From the NCBI GenBank assembly GCA_021826605.1, contig JAKAZF010000048.1, positions 1 through 10,154 of the forward strand: a stretch of 10,154 nt of DNA. The letters are read 5' to 3'. The notes below the pieces were generated by a model. That model was not told where the DNA came from. It worked only from the letters and a program-made list of their open reading frames with translations, and ran no database searches. This DNA is from Planctomycetota bacterium. GTDB lineage: Bacteria; Planctomycetota; Phycisphaerae; WQYP01. Shown here one piece after another: positions 1-6,003 of the stretch (positions are counted from its first letter, which is position 1; each line of letters starts with the position of its first letter). Both the position numbers and the translations under genes were made by a program.

Positions 1-686
1 GCTATTTTGAACGCCGCGGGTGGGACATCAGCGAGGTGGATCGCCTGGATGGGGAGCAGGCGGGCATCCGGCGCATTACGCTGCTGGTGAAGGGGCCGTA
101 TGCCACGGGGAATATGAATTGCGAAGTGGGTGTGCACCGTCTGGTGCGGATCAGCCCCTATGACGCCAACGCACGGCGGCACACCAGCTTTGCCAGCGTG
201 GATGTTACACCGGTATTTGAAGGTGCGGACAAGGAGTTGGAAATCCCCGAAGCGGATATGGAAATTATCGCGTTTGTCCGGGCCAGCGGTCCAGGCGGAC
301 AAAACGTCAATAAGGTGGCTTCAGCCATCCGGATCACGCATAAGCCCACCGGCATTCAGGTGGTTTGTACCAGCGAAAGATCACAGGTGCAGAATCGATC
401 CCTGGCGCTGGAAATCATGAAAGCCCGCATTAACAAACTCGAAGAAGCCAAACGGGACGCGGAATTGGCCCGGCTCTATGGCGAAAAGGGAGAAATTGCT
501 TTTGGCTCGCAAATCCGCAGTTATGTTCTTGATGACCGCCGCGTGAAGGATCATCGCAACGGATATGAAGTATTCCAGCCGGACCGCGTGCTGGATGGCG
601 AGGTGCAGCCATTTATTGATGCGCAGTTACGCCATCAGGCCCAGCAGCGGAAACTTCAGGCCGCGGCCGGGCGCAACGACGGTTAA
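1..686 (+). CDS. prfB: Peptide chain release factor 2 (RF2), 5'-truncated by the window edge
   Basis: Class I release factor that recognises UGA/UAA in the ribosomal A site and triggers peptidyl-tRNA hydrolysis. The frame is open from base 3 to the TAA at 684-686, so this is the C-terminal portion; a GTG at 36 is internal, not the start. Seen directly: the GVHRLVRISPYD block, the RRHTSF block, the catalytic GGQ (codons 294-302) inside GPGGQNVNKVAS, and the C-terminal GSQIRSYVLDD and VLDG motifs of RF2. The tripeptide at the RF2 stop-recognition site (bases 153-161) reads SPY rather than SPF, which supports RF2 over RF1 (PxT). Domain 1 and any programmed +1 frameshift site lie upstream of the window and cannot be judged. 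The gene converges on the methyltransferase, with only 44 bp between the two stops and no clear terminator hairpin there. Confidence 0.96.
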   Translation, partial: YFERRGWDISEVDRLDGEQAGIRRITLLVKGPYATGNMNCEVGVHRLVRISPYDANARRHTSFASVDVTPVFEGADKELEIPEADMEIIAFVRASGPGGQNVNKVASAIRITHKPTGIQVVCTSERSQVQNRSLALEIMKARINKLEEAKRDAELARLYGEKGEIAFGSQIRSYVLDDRRVKDHRNGYEVFQPDRVLDGEVQPFIDAQLRHQAQQRKLQAAAGRNDG

Positions 687-730
687 ACAGACGCGACAAA
701 ACGCCCGGGCTTCTATTGACATTTCGATTT

Positions 731-1390
731 TTAGCGAATCCCGCGGCAATGATACACGCCGCCGGGGGGCATGTTGAAGGCTACAAACTGAAAAGATACG
801 TGTTCAAAAATTGATTTATAGAAATTCAGATAATACAGCGGCACTTCCGTAATATTACTGAAAATTCCGTCCGGACGGAGATATTTTTTTACTGCGGCAA
901 ACATAGAGTTTCGTACCGATCCCGGAAGACTGGGAGTACCCAGTCCGCTGACAAAACAATCCACGCCATGCTGTGCAATGCCCTGATCATTAAGAATGGA
1001 ATCCAGATGGCTGACATCCGCCTGGAGAATCCGTACATTGGCGCTGGAAGGAAATCGATTATTAAGGACACGCACAAAATCCGGATCGCGTTCCAACGCC
1101 AGGAATTGGGTTCGTGCCTCCAGTCGCTTGACAATTTCCGCTGTAATCGGGCCGGTGCCGGCACCAAGTTCCACAATACATCGTGCGGAGCTGAAATTCG
1201 CCTGGCGAATGCCGGCTCTGGCCATAAACCGGCTCGATGGCCAAACCGACGCGATGCGTGTACCGTGGCGAAAAAATTTCTGCAAAAACAAAAGATTATG
1301 ACTTATTTTCGCAGGCTCAACGGGTAGTGCCCGTGACGGCTGGTCATCGGAGGATCGGTAATTATCAGTAAGACCGTTCGATTCATTCAC
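731..1390 (-). CDS. PmtA-like class I SAM-dependent methyltransferase (phospholipid N-methyltransferase type)
   Basis: Predicted soluble Rossmann-fold methyltransferase of 219 residues. The SAM-binding motif I, VELGAGTGPIT, is at residues 73-83, the acidic residue ending strand 2 is E100 (LERDPDF), and D125 sits in QADVSHL. The flanking sequence FLQKFFRHGTRIASVWPSS (about 35-53) and VSGLGTPSLP (147-156) match the arrangement in bacterial phospholipid N-methyltransferases (PmtA family, related in fold to KsgA rRNA dimethylases), which methylate phosphatidylethanolamine. Lipid as substrate is inference; a small-molecule or RNA substrate is not excluded. The start is GTG at 1388-1390, with a weak AGGGT ribosome site seven bases upstream; no better in-frame start is evident. 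It lies 42 bp beyond the upstream gene's terminator, so it probably has its own promoter in that short gap. I could not identify convincing -35/-10 boxes there. The length is normal for the family. Confidence 0.8.
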   Translation of the reverse strand: MNESNGLTDNYRSSDDQPSRALPVEPAKISHNLLFLQKFFRHGTRIASVWPSSRFMARAGIRQANFSSARCIVELGAGTGPITAEIVKRLEARTQFLALERDPDFVRVLNNRFPSSANVRILQADVSHLDSILNDQGIAQHGVDCFVSGLGTPSLPGSVRNSMFAAVKKYLRPDGIFSNITEVPLYYLNFYKSIFEHVSFQFVAFNMPPGGVYHCRGIR

Positions 1391-1432
1391 GTTGGCTACC
1401 CTATATGCAATGACAAAAAAACAAAAAGTCTG

Positions 1433-1465
1433 AAAAAAAGCCCGGCAGGGATCAACCTGCCGGGC
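1433..1465 (-). terminator. Rho-independent terminator of the OmpA-like lipoprotein gene
   Basis: A perfect 10-bp GC-rich stem (arms 1440-1449 and 1456-1465) encloses a six-base loop. On the minus strand it is followed at once by seven T residues (1433-1439 read in reverse), the classic intrinsic terminator form. It lies 32 bp beyond the stop of the 1498-2442 gene. On the plus strand the stem is followed only by a short C-T-T-T, so termination in that direction should be weak. Confidence 0.93.
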
Positions 1466-1497
1466 CTTTGAATGACTATTTATGCGCCGAGAAATTT

Positions 1498-2442
1498 TTA
1501 ATTATTTCCAGCCGGGACAGGCACGGTCTGCGGCGGATTTCCCATCATGTCCGGAGTCTGAGACGACGGCACCAGATGGGTTGAATTTCCCGATGGCGCA
1601 ACCTGCTCAGATGCCGGTACATACGGATTGTACTTTAATTTTACCGGCAGAATAAAGATATCCACCCGTCGATTCAGCGGATTACCGCGATGGTGCGGGG
1701 CATTGGCTGCGATCGGATGGGTCTTGCCCCAGCCGGCAACCTGCATTCTGCGATCGATCACACCGTCACGCTTCAGGATAGACATAACCGATATCGCCCG
1801 ATTCGTAGAAAGATACCAGTTGGTCGGGTTCATGCCCGAGTTGCGGTTTCGGCGAATTGGCACGTCATCGGTATTACCTACAATTCGGATTTCATTATCC
1901 GATATGCCGGACATATCAAGAATTTGTGCAAATTCACCCAACGCCCGTTTCGCGTCGGGGCGAACTTCCGTGCTGCCCAGTGCAAACAACAGATCGCTTT
2001 TAAATCGCAGCAGCCCCAGCTTCTTGTTGTATGCCAAAAGATTCGGATATTGTTCCGCCAGACGTTCTAAGGCGCTATTGACCGATTCGGGCAAGCGCGG
2101 TGCGCCGCCGGCCAAGGCCAGGAGACGATTATACTGACCGCGTAATTTGGCCAACCGTTCCTTGAGTGCCGCGATTTCACTTTGCAGTGCGGATGTGCCG
2201 CCCCCCTGCGTCTGCAGGAGTTGCTGATCTTCAGCTAATTTCTGTTTCAGGGATGAAATTTCTCCGCGAAGACGGAGCAATTCATTTTGATCTGCCGCCA
2301 ACTGAGATTTGGCCTGATCAAAGGCGGTCTGCAAACGCTGATACTGGTCTTCCGAAACACACCCCGTCAAGCCCAGCAGCCCTGCGGTTAAACCCGCCAG
2401 GAGTGTGGTCGTCATTAATTTACGCTTCAAGGACTTATTCAT
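1498..2442 (-). CDS. OmpA/MotB C-domain lipoprotein with N-terminal coiled coil
   Basis: Predicted envelope lipoprotein of 314 residues that probably binds peptidoglycan. Residues 1-27 form a lipoprotein signal peptide (basic start, hydrophobic stretch, lipobox LTGC) with the lipidated Cys at 28; the next residues are Val-Ser, so no Asp at +2 to retain it in the inner membrane. Residues 31-110 are rich in Leu, Gln, Glu and Lys in heptad-like spacing and should form a coiled coil, with a Gly-rich break near 80-83. The OmpA-C domain spans about 145-266: FALGSTEVRPDAK, GNTDDVPI (189-196), WYLSTNRAISV and NRRVDI. D192 and R215 fit the conserved pair that contacts diaminopimelate; the usual His of GHTDN is Asn190. 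A Pro/Ser-rich tail of about 45 residues follows. The ATG has a GGAG site (2452-2455) nine bases upstream. Its terminator is at 1433-1465. The exact ortholog is not determined. Confidence 0.9.
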   Translation of the reverse strand: MNKSLKRKLMTTTLLAGLTAGLLGLTGCVSEDQYQRLQTAFDQAKSQLAADQNELLRLRGEISSLKQKLAEDQQLLQTQGGGTSALQSEIAALKERLAKLRGQYNRLLALAGGAPRLPESVNSALERLAEQYPNLLAYNKKLGLLRFKSDLLFALGSTEVRPDAKRALGEFAQILDMSGISDNEIRIVGNTDDVPIRRNRNSGMNPTNWYLSTNRAISVMSILKRDGVIDRRMQVAGWGKTHPIAANAPHHRGNPLNRRVDIFILPVKLKYNPYVPASEQVAPSGNSTHLVPSSQTPDMMGNPPQTVPVPAGNN

Positions 2443-2483
2443 AGGCTTTTTCTCCAGAGGCTTCCATTATTCGACACTTCACA

Positions 2484-2512
2484 TCAACCCATAGTTTCAG
2501 CGAATGGGTTGA
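2484..2512. repeat. 9-bp inverted repeat in the leader of the lipoprotein gene
   Basis: TCAACCCAT (2484-2492) and ATGGGTTGA (2504-2512) are exact inverse complements around an 11-base spacer. The element lies 42-70 bases upstream of the lipoprotein ATG. No T-run follows on either strand, so it is not an intrinsic terminator. It could be an operator half-site pair or a leader hairpin in the mRNA; nothing in the sequence decides between them. Confidence 0.5.
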
Positions 2513-2658
2513 AATAGTAAAGGGCAAAAAAAATACATCGAGGGAATGGAAGACTCGCGGCGTTCATGCTGCCCGGGCCTCCATGCCCTTTCACTACACT
2601 TCGTAACGCTCCACGGCCGGATCCATTGCTGCGCCGGACCCAACTGAGGCACATACAA

Positions 2659-3645
2659 TCAATCCGACGCCTTGCCGGCCAAATATCCAGCTCCGGCCAA
2701 GAGGGCCGCGATAACAACCAGAAACGCGATAAACATCCACACATTTTTGGCCAGGAACGGCACCCACGTGGGTATAAATCCCTGGAACGCGGCAGCCGCC
2801 GCCACCAGGGTCAGCGCCATAACAAATGCCGCTCCCAGCGCTAAGCCGCCAAAGAGACCCGACGAAGCATCCGGGGCTTCAAACATGGGGGCATACATGG
2901 GAGTGGGTGACGTTGCCATCACCGGAGAGGATGTTTTTTCCGCATTTGCCGCACCGGCAGCCACGGCAATGCCGGAATCCGAAGACGCCGGCGCACCGGA
3001 GGCCGTGGCACCGCCGGGCTGATCAAATATTCCCGAAGATGATCCAACCCCGGACTGACCGGCAACGGAATGATCACCGGGATAAATTTCTTCCAGCAGT
3101 TCGGCCCCCAAGCTGGTGTTATCACTTTCGCGCGTCAAATCCAGCAAGCCTGAGCCGCTGCCTACAGAATCCAATCCCGAGGGGGATATGGATTCATCCA
3201 ACGGAGATGAAATTTGCGTTTGCGCGCTGGCATCCGTGGGTTTAACTTCGCTTTCATCAAATACTTTTACCGGCTTTTTACCAGGAGCGGGCGATTGCAG
3301 CGGAAGGCCAGTATCGGCTTTGCCCGGTGCTTTTCCAAAAGAAGATTGCCCAGATAATGAGCCACCCGCAAACGAACCCGCCGATGTGCCACCCGCTGTA
3401 GCGTCACTGGCATTCATAATCGGATTGCCGGTGCCGGATAACGGAGCCAGGTCGATCATGCCTTCCTCCAGCGATCCGCCCTGCAGATCACCGGCCAGGC
3501 GATCCACCTGATCGACCTTAAACATGATACGATTGCCGTCACGAAATTCGCGGAGTTTATTTTTCTCCACGAGTTCCTTGATTTTGTCCTCGGGCATATT
3601 CAGCTTAGCCGCTGTTTCTTCGGAACTGTAAAACATTTTCGCCAT
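2659..3645 (-). CDS. Excisionase/MerR-like helix-turn-helix protein with two C-terminal membrane helices
   Basis: A 328-residue protein in three parts. Residues 5-52 form an excisionase/MerR-like DNA-binding fold: FYSSEETAAKLNM, then KELVEKNKLREFRDGNRIMF and a VDQVDRL helix. Residues 60-260 are a long Ser/Gly/Ala/Pro-rich linker, probably disordered, with short acidic blocks (FDESEVKP near 129-136; SGSGLLDLTRESDNTSLGAE, 163-182, followed by LLEEIYP). Residues about 264-288 and 301-324 are two strongly hydrophobic helices, so the protein should be tethered to the membrane with the HTH in the cytoplasm. This architecture and the LLDLTRESD block resemble proteins I recall from planctomycetes; their role is unknown to me and I assign none. 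A strong GAGGAG site (3652-3657) six bases before the ATG fixes the start. A plausible promoter lies at 3690-3717. No convincing terminator follows. Confidence 0.85.
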   Translation of the reverse strand: MAKMFYSSEETAAKLNMPEDKIKELVEKNKLREFRDGNRIMFKVDQVDRLAGDLQGGSLEEGMIDLAPLSGTGNPIMNASDATAGGTSAGSFAGGSLSGQSSFGKAPGKADTGLPLQSPAPGKKPVKVFDESEVKPTDASAQTQISSPLDESISPSGLDSVGSGSGLLDLTRESDNTSLGAELLEEIYPGDHSVAGQSGVGSSSGIFDQPGGATASGAPASSDSGIAVAAGAANAEKTSSPVMATSPTPMYAPMFEAPDASSGLFGGLALGAAFVMALTLVAAAAAFQGFIPTWVPFLAKNVWMFIAFLVVIAALLAGAGYLAGKASD

Positions 3646-3679
3646 GAGCGACTCCTCATTATGACGCCGTCACCTGGTA

Positions 3680-3706
3680 CTGCCTACCTAGTCTACCAGA
3701 AGGCAG
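3680..3706. repeat. Inverted repeat bracketing the probable -10 box
   Basis: CTGCCT (3680-3685) and AGGCAG (3701-3706) are exact inverse complements with a 15-base spacer. The candidate -10 box (3690-3695) lies wholly between the arms, where a bound repressor would block RNA polymerase. Six-base arms can arise by chance, so this is a candidate operator only. Confidence 0.3.
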
Positions 3707-3717
3707 AGCCTTTTCAA
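3690..3717 (-). promoter_or_regulatory. Likely sigma70-type promoter of the HTH/membrane protein gene
   Basis: On the minus strand, TTGAAA (3712-3717, five of six consensus bases) is followed after 16 bases by TAGACT (3690-3695, four of six). The -10 box lies 44 bases before the ATG, leaving a short leader that contains the strong GAGGAG ribosome site. Inferred by eye only; no start-site data. Confidence 0.4.
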
Positions 3718-3776
3718 TCGTTTTCATGAATCAGCGGATCAGCATCATAAAATTGCACGCTTTCCGCGATATTCCT

Positions 3777-4205
3777 TTAACGCTGCCCTAACGCCTTTCC
3801 TGCCGAAACCATCGCTTTTACCTGAGCCGGTGTCGGCGGCAAATTATTAAAATCCTTGAGTTTTAAATCCGCTCGGAAATCCCGGCTCGCCATCAACTGA
3901 ATGCGCGATTGCGAACCGACAAATCGATATACGGCCATGACACCCGTCCGCGTGTTCACCAGCACCACGCCCCATCGCGCAGCGGATATCTGCGTCGGCA
4001 CGATTCGGATGTTCTGCTGCACGGAAGCATTATGTGCAACGGTGGGTTTAACCAACGGAGCCGCCATGACCACATTACCCGCGTCCGCCGAATCTGATTT
4101 TACATGGCTCCAGACCAGCACGATAGCATTAACAGCAAGCCCGGCACCGATAAGCCACAAGGCTGAAGATAAGGAACCACGAAAATGAACTGATCTCTGA
4201 TTCAT
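3777..4205 (-). CDS. Small membrane-anchored protein of unknown function
   Basis: A 142-residue protein with a basic start and one hydrophobic helix at about residues 12-34, most likely an uncleaved anchor or signal. A low-complexity stretch follows (35-65). The compact C-terminal part (about 68-125) has alternating hydrophobic residues (WGVVLVNTRTGVMAVYRF, then RIQLMASRDFRADLKLKDFNN), which suggests beta strands, and ends with an LPPTPAQV segment. The VYRF and RDFRADLKLKDFNN pieces resemble small planctomycete proteins I recall; I know no function for them. The ATG at 4203-4205 has only a weak GGA site about nine bases upstream. It sits 131 bp upstream of the HTH/membrane gene on the same strand, but the latter seems to have its own promoter in that gap, so they need not form one operon. 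Confidence 0.72.
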   Translation of the reverse strand: MNQRSVHFRGSLSSALWLIGAGLAVNAIVLVWSHVKSDSADAGNVVMAAPLVKPTVAHNASVQQNIRIVPTQISAARWGVVLVNTRTGVMAVYRFVGSQSRIQLMASRDFRADLKLKDFNNLPPTPAQVKAMVSAGKALGQR

Positions 4206-4252
4206 TAACTATCCATAGTAAGCCAAGCCCCGCCGGTTCCGCAAGGGCAATC

Positions 4253-4423
4253 TTATTTTTTTTCACAATTTTTAATCCTCGCGCGCACGGGAATCCACCC
4301 CCGCGGATGATCAAGGCTGAAAGTCCAAACTGAATATTGCGTGTCCGTTTTATCCACGTCGGCGTAATCCGAGGTTCCGCAGCATCGGAAGGAATTAATA
4401 TCCTGGGTGCATCGCAAGGGGGT
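4253..4423 (-). other. Open reading frame continuing in frame past the stop of the 435-residue protein
   Basis: After the TAA at 4424-4426 the same reading frame stays open for 56 more codons, to a TAA at 4253-4255. The would-be peptide has a protein-like mix, with segments such as FRCCGTSDYADVDK and VWTFSLDHPRGWIPVR, ending in a basic tail. Possible starts are TTG at 4417-4415 or GTG at 4357-4355, neither with a good ribosome site. It could be a decayed C-terminal piece, a remnant of another gene, a repeated intergenic element, or chance. Another frame on the same strand is also open across this stretch, which weakens the case for coding. Apart from this I see no gene in 4206-4423. Confidence 0.25.
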
Positions 4424-5731
4424 TTAGCCCCGCTCATCCTGTGCTAAATAATATCCAGAGGCCGCAACGGCCGCCGCGAGATCCGCCAAGCTATCGCGGG
4501 GGAACACGGCCAACGCCCGCGCCAGGCCGACCGGGTCGCTGCGGAAGTTTGGCTGCTCACAAAGTAGCGCGGCAAACTCAATAAGCAGGGGGCGGCCCAG
4601 CGAAAAAACATCGTACGAATCCGGCGATTCGTTGGCGCGGATGATCTCTGGAGCGACGGATGCGAGGCTCGCCATGGCACGCCGCACGGCGAGGGCTGCA
4701 GGCGCGGAATAAGGTTTGAACGGGGGCAATTCCGCGAGGAATTCCAAATCCGGGCAGACTCTGCGGTTTCGCGCGGCGATTTTCTTGACCCAAAGCAGGG
4801 AAAATGGACCCCCGATTGCAATCAGTAGACCCAGAGAAATGCATGCGGGTATCAGTGCGGATCCCCAGGGCTTAATGGCTCGTAACCCAAACGGCGCGAC
4901 CAGCATCGCCATCACTGCGACGAAAATAGCAAGCAAGATAAGTGTATTCCGGCCTCCGCGCCGGTCCCAGAGGGGAACAAACTCGCCGGATGAGACCAAT
5001 CTCTCCCTGGTCAGCGAGTTTCCCAACTCACCGCGGGAATCAAGAAGCTTAATGACCTCCATCGGAAGTTCCTCGGGCAGTACTGCGGGGACGGATGCCG
5101 GTTCCGGGGTACCAGCCCAAGGCCGCAGTTTTGCGGATCGCAAGTCCAGTGTTCCCGACTCATCGGGCCACAACGCCAAGGCCTCCTCGCGACGCGGTCG
5201 GGTGGCCAACCAAAAGGGAAAGACCAACGGCTGGCCGAGAACGTAAGCAGCGTAGAAATACGACGCAGCCACCGCCGCAATCATCGGTAGCATCAGCAAC
5301 CGCGACAGCGGCATGCCGGAAGCGTGTCCAATAGGGTGCTCCACGTAGCGATACCACCAGCCCCACAGGGCGAATACCCCCGCTGCTCCGGAGGCCACGA
5401 TGGTAGCCGCCCAGATGCCAAGACAACCGACAAGCCTCGCTTTTTCAGGGCTGGATAAAGGGGGCCGCTCCAGAGCTGGCTCCGCCAACGGCTCCTTGCC
5501 TGCACAGCGCGCCGGAGGGCGGGGCTGGGCCCGGGGGGAGGGCGTTTCCTTCGGGGGTGGTGAAACACGGTTGATGACATGACCCGCAATAACAACATCG
5601 AGCACGACAATTAACGTGATTATACAATATTCTGCTGGTGGCGCATGCGGGTTCCCGTTCGCGATTGCCAAGATGAATGATTCAAGGCCAAACGCAAAAA
5701 ACGCCCATACGAGATACCCGAATCTTTCCAT
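4424..5731 (-). CDS. Multi-pass membrane protein of unknown function
   Basis: A 435-residue protein I do not recognise. Hydrophobic segments fit about six membrane helices: near 6-25, 35-54, 100-122, 143-165, 262-283 and 290-315. Between helices 2 and 3 lies a Pro/Arg-rich soluble stretch (57-97); between 4 and 5, a loop of about 95 residues holding LALWPDESGTLDLRSAKLRPWAG and VLPEELPMEVIKLL. The last 115 residues are soluble and Ala-rich (YSAPAALAVRRAMASLAS, FPRDSLADLAAAVAASGYYLA). No catalytic motif, Walker box or cysteine cluster is visible. The ATG at 5729-5731 has an AAGGA site nine bases upstream. Base composition is visibly richer in G and C than in the flanking genes (for example 5461-5560), which may reflect its Ala/Pro/Arg content or a different origin. 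It is divergent from mutL. The frame stays open after the stop, as described for 4253-4423. Confidence 0.78.
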   Translation of the reverse strand: MERFGYLVWAFFAFGLESFILAIANGNPHAPPAEYCIITLIVVLDVVIAGHVINRVSPPPKETPSPRAQPRPPARCAGKEPLAEPALERPPLSSPEKARLVGCLGIWAATIVASGAAGVFALWGWWYRYVEHPIGHASGMPLSRLLMLPMIAAVAASYFYAAYVLGQPLVFPFWLATRPRREEALALWPDESGTLDLRSAKLRPWAGTPEPASVPAVLPEELPMEVIKLLDSRGELGNSLTRERLVSSGEFVPLWDRRGGRNTLILLAIFVAVMAMLVAPFGLRAIKPWGSALIPACISLGLLIAIGGPFSLLWVKKIAARNRRVCPDLEFLAELPPFKPYSAPAALAVRRAMASLASVAPEIIRANESPDSYDVFSLGRPLLIEFAALLCEQPNFRSDPVGLARALAVFPRDSLADLAAAVAASGYYLAQDERG

Positions 5732-6003
5732 GGTCGAAGGTCCTTAAGTAATGCCGCGCGGCTTGTCCGCCGACGACGTATCTCCCTTGGACTGCACGAA
5801 TTATCCATCCGATCCCGGACAGTATTTTCCATATTTTACGGCGGCTTGGAACATTCCGGCGCAGCCCCGGCGATTATCCAATGGGGTCTTTCGACTCGTG
5901 CCGCAGTTTGCCCGCCTACAAAAAGCTTCCTCCCGCATAAAACATCCTGGCCCGCAGGAGTTTACCTTTTCGCCAATACCCTGTCACGCTATGCTAAGCA
6001 ATA
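5732..6003. other. Divergent intergenic spacer between the membrane protein gene and mutL
   Basis: About 270 bp with no supported gene. It must hold the start signals for both divergent genes, but I found no -35/-10 pair with acceptable spacing for either direction. A perfect 10-base GC palindrome lies at 5753-5762. A plus-strand frame opening at 5751 runs into mutL in another register and has no protein-like features, so I treat it as spurious. Confidence 0.5.

Noticed and set aside
703..710. GCCCGGGC palindrome between prfB and the methyltransferase as a shared terminator
   Set aside because: It is an 8-base palindrome with no loop and no adjacent T-run on either strand.
2526..2561. A run of eight T on the minus strand after a weak hairpin as terminator of the HTH/membrane gene
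   Set aside because: The only stem before it has four base pairs (CGAG/CTCG) with an 11-base loop and a gap before the T-run, too weak to call.
2484..2744. An 86-codon minus-strand frame between the HTH/membrane gene and the lipoprotein gene
   Set aside because: It overlaps the 3' end of the HTH/membrane gene out of frame, and its composition is not protein-like.
4129..4437. A 102-codon minus-strand frame overlapping the end of the 435-residue gene and the start of the 142-residue gene
   Set aside because: It overlaps real genes at both ends in another register, its product shows no coherent domain, and no conserved motif is visible.
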